A DNA stretch of 64,000 nt. Source: Cucumis sativus. Lineage: Eukaryota; Streptophyta; Magnoliopsida; Cucurbitales; Cucurbitaceae. Position 1 is the stretch's first letter, and every line of letters starts with the position of its first letter. Location: contig NC_026660.2 of NCBI RefSeq assembly GCF_000004075.3, positions 24,741,498-24,805,497 of the forward strand, written 5' to 3'. Under the pieces are notes generated by a model. That model worked only from the letters and a program-made list of their open reading frames with translations, ran no database searches and was not told where the DNA came from. The position numbers and the translations under genes were made by a program. Below are positions 24,601-32,617 of this stretch, in pieces.

Positions 24601-26772
24601 GCATATAACAAACAGCCGATTGAATTATTACAGCTGCTCTCTCTCAAGGCACAAGAGTCATTTGAGGAGGCAAATTTACTCGTACAGACTCACTCCATGC
24701 CTGCTGCTAGTATTGCTCAAATTCTTGCAGAATCCTTTCTCAAGGTTCTTTTTTGGAGATATTTTGTATAAATCTGGATAATTTTCCTTGGGATGAATGA
24801 ATCCTGGGTAATTATCAGTACTTAATTTTAACTGACCTCTGAGTATTTTGTAAAAATCAGGGCTTATTGGCTGCGCATCGTGGAGGTTATATGGATTCCC
24901 AGAAAGATGAAGGACCTGCTCCTCTACTGTGGAGATTCTCCGACTTCTTGAAGTGGTCAGAACTTTGTCCTTCTGAACCAGAGATTGGACATGCATTAAT
25001 GCGTTTAGTAATTACTGGACAAGAGATACCACATGCCTGTGAGGTACTGCTATGACTACCATCTATATCTTGCCATTATGTCGTTCATTATGGAAGAGGA
25101 TATGGATATGTACAGGGGGCAAATAGAAGAGATTAAGAAGAAAATATAGAAATTTGTTTTTGGAGCTATGGTATTGCTTGTTGTTAGTAATATGTGAATC
25201 GACTGTGAATTATATTACTTTTATATTATATTTTTATTAACTGCTGTTCTGTTGGGGATAAAGATTTGGTCTTCTTAGTGGATTGATTATGGTAATATTC
25301 TGGAAGAAATAAACCTCTGGAAGTGAGGGAAACTGAAAGATTATTTGCTTTTAATGTCACTCTTATACACAGTTAGGACTAGGAGTGTGCAAGTTTTGGT
25401 CAATTTAGGGTGATATGGAAATTTTGTTCTTTCTCCTTCTATCTCTGGCAAAATGTTTAGCTGTTTCTATGTTTATCAGATATTTCAGAATCAATATTTT
25501 GTTCAATTGGTAAGCTAATTTTTTACTCTGTAAAAAACTTGACTCATTTTCTTTAACGTTTTAAAAAACATTCTGTTTTAGGTTGAGCTATTAATTTTGT
25601 CTCACCACTTCTACAAATCATCGGCCTGCCTCGATGGGGTGGATGTTCTTGTTGCTCTTGCTGCCACTAGAGTTGAGGCTTATGTAGCTGAGGGTGATTT
25701 TCCATGTTTAGCTCGACTGATAACTGGAGTTGGAAACTTCTACGCCCTTAGCTTTATTCTTGGCATTCTAATCGAGAATGGCCAACTAGAGCTTCTTCTT
25801 CAAAAGTTTTCAGCTGCTGTGAATACAAGTGCAGGCAGTGCTGAGGCTGTCAGGGGTTTTCGTATTGCCGTTCTTACATCCCTCAAACATTTTAACCCCA
25901 ATGATCTTGATGCATTTGCTAAGGTTTGTAGACATGTTCACAATGTCCAAGGTGTCATATTGCTATCAATACATAAATGGTGCCATATTTAAATAATCTG
26001 GTTATTTACATTCTGTGTACAGGTCTACAGCCATTTTGACATGAAGCATGAAACGGCTGCTCTTTTGGAGTCACAGGCAGAGCAATCTTGTGAGATGTGG
26101 TTCCGCCGCTATGACAAGGACCAGAACGAAGACCTTTTAGATGCCATGCATTACTATATTAAAGCTGCTGAAGTTTACTCTTCCATTGATGCTGGCAACA
26201 AGACTCGCAGATCCTGTGCACAGTCTTCTCTAGTGTCTCTTCAAATTAGGATGCCCGACTTTAAGTGGCTCTTCCAGACGGAAACCAATGCCAGAAGAGC
26301 TCTTGTTGAGCAATCAAGATTCCAAGAGGCATTAATTGTTGCTGAAGCATATGATCTCGACCAGCCGAGCGAGTGGGCTTTAGTCATTTGGAATCAGATG
26401 CTTAAACCAGAGATTCTAGAAGAATTTGTGGCTGAATTTGTGACCGTGCTTCCACTCCATCCTTCAATGTTAACTGACATTGCAAGATTTTATAGGTCAG
26501 AAGTTGCTGCCCGTGGGGACCAATCACAATTCTCCGTCTGGCTAACTGGAGGAGGGTTGCCCGCAGAGTGGGCAAAATATTTGGGAAGATCATTTAGATG
26601 CTTGTTGAAAAGAACTCGGGATTTGAGGCTCCGTTTGCAACTAGCTCAACTTGCAACCGGTTTTTTGGATGTTATTAATGCTTGCACAAAAGCGCTTGAT
26701 AAGGTACCTGAAAATGCTGGCCCTCTTGTGCTTAGGAAAGGGCATGGCGGTACGTATCTTCCACTGATGTGA
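3686..26772 (+). CDS. Spatacsin (SPG11)-like protein, complete 25-coding-exon gene
   Basis: Spatacsin is a very large scaffold protein. In animals it works with spastizin and the AP-5 adaptor complex in endolysosome and autolysosome traffic; its role in plants is poorly defined. Exons: 3686-3860, 4292-6520, 8870-8945, 9473-9595, 12241-12496, 12572-13045, 13119-13304, 13428-13724, 14647-15297, 16865-17264, 17429-17556, 18094-18264, 19240-19437, 20045-20605, 20699-20758, 20844-21172, 21397-21832, 21945-22412, 23162-23278, 23393-23514, 23602-24334, 24490-24744, 24861-25043, 25582-25923, 26023-26772. All junctions are GT-AG and the total is 9,720 nt (3,239 aa), close to the Arabidopsis homologue as I recall it. 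The last two exons (about residues 2877-3239) carry the conserved spatacsin C-terminal domain: QAEQSCEMWFRRYDKDQNED, then the family end GPLVLRKGHGG. Basic patches lie near residues 2150 (KRRR) and 2588 (KRR). The start is MDSVSGCEG, the first ATG of its exon. The minus-strand frame at 4995-5456 is only a shadow. Confidence 0.9.
6521..8869 (+). other. Spatacsin intron 2, filled with repeat debris
   Basis: This is a 2.3-kb intron. It holds a (GT)n run near 7098-7112. At about 7193-7440 there is a stretch with many CGGTTT/CCGA words that opens with a GGGTGAGCATGG motif, typical of degraded DNA transposons. It also holds an LTR-like stretch (separate entry) and a CA/TA/GA compound microsatellite at about 8365-8405. 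No coding exon is supported here. Confidence 0.55.
7520..7700. mobile_element. Possible LTR or TRIM fragment in spatacsin intron 2
   Basis: The stretch starts with TGTTAGGAACC and contains phrases I associate with plant LTR and TRIM repeats (CCAATGTGGTACTTGAG; CTCAATAGCTGACTTTTGGG). I see no matching second copy or target-site duplication nearby, so a solo LTR or fragment is the most I can claim. Its boundaries and orientation are uncertain. Confidence 0.3.
8993..9113. mobile_element. MITE-like inverted-repeat element, copy A
   Basis: The left end begins GTGTTTGAGGCAAGAAGT. The right end, read on the opposite strand, begins GATGTTTAGAGGAAGGAGTT. The ends are imperfect terminal inverted repeats enclosing about 80 bp. 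It resembles a second element at 34080-34281, which has GTGTTTGG ends and the word AAGGAGTT. It lies in spatacsin intron 3. I see no clear target-site duplication. Confidence 0.45.
10090..11095 (+). mobile_element. Degenerate LINE reverse-transcriptase fragment in spatacsin intron 4
   Basis: Plus-strand translation gives broken pieces of a LINE ORF2 C-terminal region: LHLIRWEVIEDSRD near 10160, LQNKSLLAN then LWRFFFEPNS near 10235-10300, and PFEWLSKGVKG near 10575. Phrases such as RNKSLLAKWLWRF and HPFEW..GVKG are typical of the zinc-binding (zf-RVT) part of plant LINEs. Stops and frame changes show it is dead. It ends in an A-rich tail near 11080-11095 and runs in the same sense as the host gene. 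The segment between the two protein blocks is not recognisable. Confidence 0.6.
10948..11095 (+). repeat. Short retroelement family 'GTCAACCTAGTTGAGATGTC', copy 1
   Basis: The copy begins GGATATGATGATTGGTGCTA, continues through GGTGTCAACCTAGTTGAGAT and ends in a poly(A) run before 11096. The same ordered words occur at 49708-49888 (+) and 15792-15906 (-), so this is a dispersed family with a defined head and an A-rich tail. Here it forms the 3' end of the LINE fragment above, so it may be that LINE's 3' tail or a non-autonomous partner. Confidence 0.6.
11119..11233 (+). mobile_element. tRNA-derived SINE
   Basis: A short element has RNA polymerase III-type internal promoter words in tRNA-like spacing: A box TAGTTTAACTGG at 11142-11153 and B box GGTTTGAATCC at 11186-11196. 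A C-rich stretch (CTCTACCCCCCAATTGTTGTA) and an A-rich end follow. The B box differs from GGTTCGANTCC by one C-to-T change, consistent with CpG decay. I see no paired anticodon stem, so it is a SINE head and not a tRNA gene. Confidence 0.6.
11305..11406. repeat. Perfect 51-bp tandem duplication
   Basis: Positions 11305-11355 and 11356-11406 are identical 51-bp units (each starts GTCAAGAATATAGTTTGTCC). The identity suggests a recent duplication. The unit is 17 codons long, which is why an antisense frame here shows a repeated peptide. I see no coding role; it lies in spatacsin intron 4. Confidence 0.95.
15792..15906 (-). repeat. Short retroelement family 'GTCAACCTAG', copy 2
   Basis: Read on the minus strand, this copy begins GATATGATGAGAACGCTAAG, passes through GGATGTCAACCTAGATGAAA and TGTCTGGGTGCATCTACTGA, and ends in an A-rich tail. 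It matches copies 1 and 3 in the same order but lies antisense to the spatacsin gene (intron 9). Being antisense and free of any LINE coding sequence, it shows the unit can occur on its own. Confidence 0.6.
16650..16893 (+). repeat. 122-bp imperfect tandem duplication spanning the exon 10 splice acceptor
   Basis: Copy 1 (about 16650-16771) and copy 2 (about 16772-16893) align over their length with an offset of 122 bp. Each includes GATATTxxCTATTCATACT, a pyrimidine-rich tract with CTATTCTTGTG, CTGATxTAGGGAGA, and the first bases of spatacsin coding exon 10. The true acceptor is at 16863-16864 in copy 2. Copy 1 keeps an AG at 16741-16742, but the frame after it reads GGA GAA TGT TTA TGA and stops at 16757. 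See the findings. Confidence 0.85.
20606..20698 (+). other. 93-nt stop-free intron in the spatacsin gene
   Basis: Intron 14 runs from GT at 20606 to AG at 20698. Its length is a multiple of three and it has no in-frame stop, so retention would insert 31 residues (starting VFSFSLSSVLYGANF) between ARDNDW and VGFLTEAHVGG. The flanking protein reads naturally when the intron is removed, so splicing is the default model. Confidence 0.75.
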
Positions 26773-27549
26773 ATCGACAAATCATCAGTGGTATCGGTGA
26801 CAAAATATCATGTTCAGTTTTGTTGACGCCTGGAAAGAACTATTAAACGGAGACGATGACAATGGCGATAACATCATATTCTTGGATCCTTGTGAATAAT
26901 TAGCCATGGAACTTTTCTTCCTCTGCCCTGATTTATTTGTTGATGGGAAGGGATGATGAGATGGCTGAAGGAGGACGTGTAGATTAGTGAAATCCACAAA
27001 TCAGTTTCTTTATTTCAAGATTCATGCTTCCTTTTTGTAGTTTAATTTCACAAGCCAAGTCTTTTGAAGCAACAATCATATATTAGGTTCAGTCCTAGAA
27101 AAGCCTTCTGTATATCAGTTTTGTGGGATCTCTTTTCCATTATGCTTATTGATTGATTTTTTTTTCATTATTATTATTTCAATAGCACCTTGATTTGTAT
27201 AATATTTGTATGCAGTTGGAAATTGTTTATTTTAATGAGAGTGCATTTCAGTATTTGTCTTTGTTTGTTGAATAAATATTTTTAATCTAAGCGAGAAAGT
27301 ATACAATAATGAATATTGCTCGTTGCCTAATGTCTAATGGAAATAGCTTAGAGTGATTTTAAACGATTAATATATAATTATTTTGATGTTTAGTTTTGGG
27401 AGGATTGATATGGATAGAAAAAGTGTAACTATTTACGGAATATAGTAAAAAGAAATAGAATATAAGAGAAATTTTGATGGATTTTACTATATATATTGTA
27501 ATTAGTTTAAATAAAATGTAAGTTTAAATATTTTGCTATGTCACTTTTT
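26773..27549. other. Spatacsin 3' UTR and intergenic DNA
   Basis: This is AT-rich sequence after the spatacsin stop. A possible polyadenylation word (AATAAA) lies near 27271. The minus-strand frame at 26785-26997 reads back through the 3' UTR and has no recognisable family. I see no other element. Confidence 0.5.
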
Positions 27550-27672
27550 TTAGAAAACATAGAGTCCTACGGTTTCATTGATTAATAAGGTTATTAACTG
27601 AATTGTAATGACAATTGAAATGACCGAAAAAGATATATGAGTTAGTATATGCTCGAAAGTTGAAAATATCAT
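27550..27672 (-). pseudogene. ccsA: 5' fragment of plastid ccsA (cytochrome c biogenesis protein)
   Basis: ATG at 27672 opens a frame beginning [16 protein letters not shown] and continuing to NETVGLY. This is the known N-terminus of chloroplast CcsA, a heme-attachment factor for c-type cytochromes of about 320 residues. Here it covers only about 38 codons; the sequence then departs from ccsA and a stop (TAA) follows at 27550. It has no promoter context or remaining exons and is certainly non-functional. Confidence 0.85.
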
Positions 27673-27776
27673 AAAAAAAAAAAATTTAAAAGGTCCCTCA
27701 ATTCAATTATTTGAATTAATATCTGGGACTTGAATTTATTATATTATAGAACTTTTTTTTATAATTTTAAATGGCA

Positions 27777-27856
27777 TGCCGCCACTCGGACTCGAACCGA
27801 GATGCTCTAGCACTGCTTCCTAAGAGCAGCGTGTCTACCGATTTCACCATAGCGGC
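27777..27856 (-). tRNA. trnL-UAG: Plastid-derived tRNA-Leu (anticodon UAG), transferred copy
   Basis: The 80-nt sequence folds as a class II tRNA. The acceptor strands GCCGCTA and TGGCGGC pair with one G-T-type mismatch position at most, the anticodon stem-loop CTGCT-CTTAGGA-AGCAG has anticodon TAG (27820-27822 on the plus strand), there is a short variable arm, and the T loop contains GGTTCGAGTCC. It appears intact and matches chloroplast trnL-UAG. Plastid tRNAs lack a guaranteed nuclear promoter, but the internal T-arm/B-box word GGTTCGAGTCC could permit polymerase III use. I treat it as a passenger of the plastid insertion; expression is unknown. Confidence 0.85.
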
Positions 27857-27965
27857 TTTCTCGAAATCATAATAACCTATTATTATTCAATCGTCGAGAT
27901 TGAAAAAATCGAATGAATTTTCAATTCAATGGAATATTTTTGTAAAAAATATTTATCGTGGATAA

Positions 27966-29735
27966 AAAACTCTTTATTTTTAAACGATAATTTCATTAAA
28001 GTAAAGGGAAAAAAATAGGAGATTCAAGTGTTTTCAAGGTAAATTTTCTAGTTTTACTTGTAAAGTTGAAAAAAAGTAGTTTTAATCACTGTAATACTTT
28101 ATCCTTCTTTTTTCATTCATGCAAATTATAATATTTTATATATGTAAATTTACTTTCATATGTGAATAAGGAGGGGACATTCTCTAGTCATGTAAACGAT
28201 CCCCATAGAAAATAATACTTCTACTTTTCTTTTAGGAAAGAGAAACTACATTTAAATATAACGGTTGGTAGTTTTGTACTAAATAACTAGGGGATGTAGG
28301 GATTTAGTATAGGTTCGAGATTCGAGCCCTTTTTGTGTATAATATTATATAAAGTTCTACTAGTAAGTTTAGTGGTAAAATTGTCATTCTCTCTGGATTT
28401 TGGTTTAAGCTTAATTTCTTACCTTTTTTTAGATTGTTTTTACTAAATCAAAACACTCTTGTCAACAATATTTTTGGGTTTACCACTATTGGTAGGTTTG
28501 TGTGGATTTTGATGACTTAATAAATTTGAGCTAATAAAGTCAATTTTCACTATATGAAAACTAAGAGAGCCTTTTGACCCCCAAATTGGTTTGTGTTGGG
28601 TGGGTAAAAAAACCCCCCACACTGTATATTAACCAATAATTAAAATGGTTTGTTTTCTCATGATTTGCATTGACCCACATTAATCACAGCATATTTACAA
28701 CAACTATCCACCAATTAGTCCCTTGTATAATAATTAACAACTCTCAATTCCTCAAATCAAACAGATATTTTTATGTTTATTTTTGCACTCCTATTCATCG
28801 GTAGCTCTAGTATTTTCTTCCTTTTTTGTTTTGTAAAAGAGAAAAAATGTATTTGGTATAATTGTAAGTGTTTAATTATAAAAATAATTCACATAAGATG
28901 AAATGGAAGTGTTTAACGTTAAAACACTCTCAAAATTCATTTTAAATATTTTTTTTGTAAAACAAAGTTTAAATAAAAACAATTCTTAAAAAGCATTTTT
29001 TTTAGTAACTAAGTTATGATAAACCATGGCAGTTGGAGTTTGAAGGGAAAGACAAATATTGTAAGATCCCATCTACCTGATTAATATAATGTAGAAGAGA
29101 AAAAGAAAACCAATTTTCTTAAGCATATACTTTAACGGATTGTTTAAGAGGCTAAATGTAGTTAAGATTATCGAAAATTTGAGGTTATTAAAATGAGGGA
29201 GAAATCGAGAGCAAATCGAAAATGAGATCATAAAAGGTGAAAACGGTAGTGAATTAGGTTGAGTTGAAAACTATAGAAACCAAATGAGTTTTGTCTCACA
29301 ATATGTCTAAAATACGTAGCTCAATAACAATACAAACTCACTACAGTGAGAGTTCCAACAACGGGTAGTTTGTTTATCACAAAGTGTGGGAGAACTGAGA
29401 GGGAAAGATATGGTCCATTAGATTAATTAGTTAAATAAGAACCAAGTTTTAAATTAATCTTCCCCTAATCAAGAGGAACATTATTAATTATTACTCATTT
29501 CATTTGACCTTTTCAAGTGCCAAACTACAATTACCTAAAAAATATCAAAACCAAAATTAAACCTTTCCTATTTATAAATCACAATCACAATCACCAAATT
29601 AATTAATCATTACCCAAATCTCTCTCTCTCGGTCTTTTGCATAAAAAGGGCAAAAAAAAAAAAAAAATAATTTTTTTTAATTAAAAACAAATCCCCATTT
29701 CTGTTCTGAAGAATCGGTGGCCTGAAGAAGACTGA
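27966..29735. other. AT-rich intergenic region and glucanase promoter
   Basis: No gene is supported. The first part may still be plastid spacer. The last 200 bp are the upstream region of the GH17 gene: a TATA-like word TATTTATAAA at 29569-29578, a CT repeat near 29621-29632 and a long A run near 29651-29667 just before the ATG at 29736. Confidence 0.5.
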
Positions 29736-31298
29736 ATGGCCGGGGTATCGATGGTCCCCGCCGTGTGGGCGGCCGTAATGACATTGGGGGCGGTGTTTTC
29801 GGTGGTTGAAGGGGCCGGAATCGGGGTGAATTGGGGAATATTGTCATCGCACCCACTGCGTCCGAACATTGTGGTGAAATTGCTGAAAGATAATGGAATT
29901 AAAAAAGTGAAACTGTTCGATTCGGATGCATGGACTGTGAGTTCGTTGAGTGGTTCAAAAATTGAAACGATCATTGGAATCCCTAACGATCAGCTTAAGA
30001 AATTTGCGAAAAGTTACGATGACGCTAAAGATTGGGTTAAAGAAAACGTTACCTCTCACATGTTTGAAGGCGGTGTTGATCTCAGGTTCAACTTCCCTCT
30101 CTTTTTAGTTAAATATTTGAATCATTAGAATATCGAATGCTATGTTATTTAATGAAAAGAATCTAAGAATTTGTCGTTACAATAACGAATTTTCAGGTAC
30201 GTGTCTGTGGGAAACGAAGCTTTCTTGACGGCTTACAATGGATCCTTCGTGAAGGTCACTTTTCCGGCAATGCAAAACATACAGAAAGCTATCGACGCCG
30301 CTGGACATGGCAAAAAAATCAAGGTCACGACTGCTCTCAACGCCGACGTCTATGAATCCAGTACCAACTTACCTTCTGACGGCGAATTCCGACCAGACAT
30401 TTACAGCACAATGAAGGATATAGTCCACTTCCTCGACCGCAACAAAGCCCCTTTCATGGTCAACATTTACCCTTTCCTCAGTCTTTACCAGAACCCTAAT
30501 TTCCCCCTCGATTACGCATTCTTTGACGGCGGCGGTAAGGCCACCAACGACAAGGACAAATCCTATACCAACGTCTTCGACGCCAATTACGACACACTCA
30601 TTTGGTCCTTGAAGAAACTCGGCGTCTCCGACATGAAAATTATCGTCGGAGAAGTCGGCTGGCCGACGGACGGCAACAAATTCGCGAATGTAAACCTTGC
30701 GAAACGATTCTACGATGGGCTGTTCAAGAAATTGGCCTCCGGCGATGGAACTCCGATGAGGCCGAAGGAGAAATTCGAGGTTTATTTGTTCGGACTTCTA
30801 GATGAGGACATGAAAAGCGTTCTCCCAGGGTTTTTCGAGCGACATTGGGGGATTTTCCAGTTCGACGGAAAACCTAAGTTTCCGATGGATTCCTCGGGGA
30901 AAGGGAACGACAAAATGCTGGTGGCGGCGAAAGGAGTGCAGTATTTGGAGAAAAAATGGTGCGTTTTGAAGAAGAATGTGAAAGTTTTTGATAATATTTC
31001 GCCGCAGGTGGATTACGCTTGTAGTCTTTCGGATTGTACGAGTTTGGGATATGGATCATCGTGCAACAATTTGGATAGGCGAGGGAATATTTCGTATGCG
31101 TTCAATATGTATTACCAGATGCAGGATCAGAGTGTGGAGGCCTGCGTTTTCAATGGATCGGCCGAGATTGTAAAAAATAATGCTTCGGTTGGAAGCTGCT
31201 TGTTTCCGATCCAGATTGTGAGCGCCGGAGAGAGGTTGAAGGCGGCAGCGGCGGCCATGGTTGGGCTTGTGTTGAGCTTGTTTGCGTTACGGCTTTGA
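29736..31298 (+). CDS. Glucan endo-1,3-beta-glucosidase, GH17 with X8 (CBM43) domain, probably GPI-anchored
   Basis: The enzyme hydrolyses beta-1,3-glucan (callose) at the cell surface, wall or plasmodesmata. Two exons, 29736-30085 and 30197-31298, join in frame (AG|G, giving LRYVSVGNE) for 483 aa. A hydrophobic N-terminal signal peptide of about 26 residues ends near EGAG. The GH17 barrel follows, with the acid/base Glu124 in VGNEAF and the nucleophile Glu269 in GEVGWPTDG, both present. An X8 domain begins at Trp371-Cys372 and has the family Cys pattern (DYACSLSDCTSLGYGSSC). The protein ends in a small-residue and hydrophobic tail (AAAAAMVGLVLSLFALRL) fitting a GPI-anchor signal. It resembles Arabidopsis At5g58090-type enzymes and the ZERZAUST relatives. 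The frame at 30602-30805 and similar ones are shadows. Confidence 0.93.
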
Positions 31299-32617
31299 AG
31301 GAGGAAGTTTTGTCAGTTTCTTTTCGAGGGATTTCTTTAGGGTAATTTTGAGGGATTTCTTTTTTATTTATTTATTTATGGAATTTGTTCATTTGAAATT
31401 TTTGTAGGTTTGAAACATAACAACCCTTTATTGTCCTAAAAAAAAATCTTCTACCACTTTTGAAAAAGAAAAAAAAAACTAATAAACATTTTTTTAAAAT
31501 TAAGCTATAATTTATATCAACATTAGTTAAACCCTAACCAATATTCAATTAGTACTTTTGTTTAGGATTCAAATCAAATCATACTCAATTAATCATAATC
31601 ATCATATTGACTTACCGCTTTACCATTGAGCTCTTGAAGACTTCAAGATTGAGTCAAGAACTAGAAAGAACTATTACCATAATTTTACTCGTCAACATAA
31701 TAGTATGGGATAAAAGACTAAGCACTTTGATTATTTATCCAATGCAACAAGGGTTATTCATATCGAATATGGTTATCATAATTGTACTAAAATTTTAAGA
31801 ATTAACTGAAAGTTCAATTTTAGGAAGTAATTGCAACTACAGTTTTACCTAATTTTGAAATTTGCCCTAGAGTCTACCTTGACATATTTTTTAATAATTT
31901 AACCTAATTTAAATTGAAACATAATTAGATAATTATGTAATTATTCCCTCCCATTTACTTTAGGGTTAGTTATTCACACCGCGCCATTTCACACTCAGAC
32001 AGCAGTCCCCAACATCCTTTCCTTCTATCACTCTTACGCCCCTCTCAGCCCTGCGCCATCGCATCTCTCTACCTCTCTCTCTCTCCGCCTTCAGCCACCG
32101 CATCTCTCTCCCAGTCTCCCACTGTTGTCAGTCTACTGTCTCCTTCGCCGACCCAAAAAAAAAAAAAGAAAAAAAGAAAAAGGAAAATTGATTGGTTGAC
32201 CGATGAACCATAACCGGGCCAAGTAGACCGATTGTCTCAACTGATTCGAATCGGACCGAACCGATTTTGCGCCTCTTAGGTTCCCTTTGCCCAGTTACCC
32301 ATTGGCGCCAATATGTGAAATCAGACGTCTTTAAGGAGAGTAGCGCGCAAATTTCTCTTCTTTCTCTCTTTCAATTCTGTTTGTTTCTTAGACCTCTATT
32401 CCCACGACAAAACATCTTCATTCAGTTCTTAATTTATATGAAGAGATTTTCGCTCGCGTTCGAATTTGCGAATACAACTAAATCTACAACCTCCTCGAAC
32501 TTGCGGGTTAAATTTTGTTGGGGTCAGGGGGATATTGGTTCGTTTCTCGCTCCCTTTCATAGATTTCTCTGAAAAGGCATTTATTCTGTTCCCTGTTCTG
32601 GTTCTGGCGGCGTTCAA
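31299..32617. other. Intergenic region and THG1 5' leader
   Basis: AT-rich sequence follows the glucanase, then a CT-rich block at about 31995-32130 with (TC)n runs and a poly(A) run near 32154-32180. The probable THG1 leader comes before 32618. A 44-codon upstream frame (ATG at 32438, stop ending 32572) lies in the presumed leader. No gene is supported here. Confidence 0.5.

Larger units (their letters stand above)
27550..27965 (-). other. Nuclear insertion of plastid DNA (NUPT): ccsA start to trnL-UAG and beyond
   Basis: Read on the minus strand, this block has the chloroplast order trnL-UAG followed by the first codons of ccsA, as in the plastid small single-copy region (rpl32-trnL-ccsA). 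The left junction is sharp: ccsA similarity ends after GGACTCTATG at about 27558. The right boundary lies in AT-rich spacer beyond trnL and cannot be placed by eye; 27965 is a guess. The flanks are ordinary nuclear gene DNA, so this is a transferred fragment and not plastid contamination of a plastid contig. Confidence 0.8.

Noticed and set aside
27777..27856. A functional nuclear tRNA-Leu gene
   Set aside because: The sequence and its neighbour ccsA show plastid origin; without expression evidence it is a passenger of the plastid insertion.
28300..28345. B-box-like word in GGTTCGAGATTCGAGCCC as a SINE or tRNA
   Set aside because: No A box at suitable spacing and no foldable cloverleaf around it.
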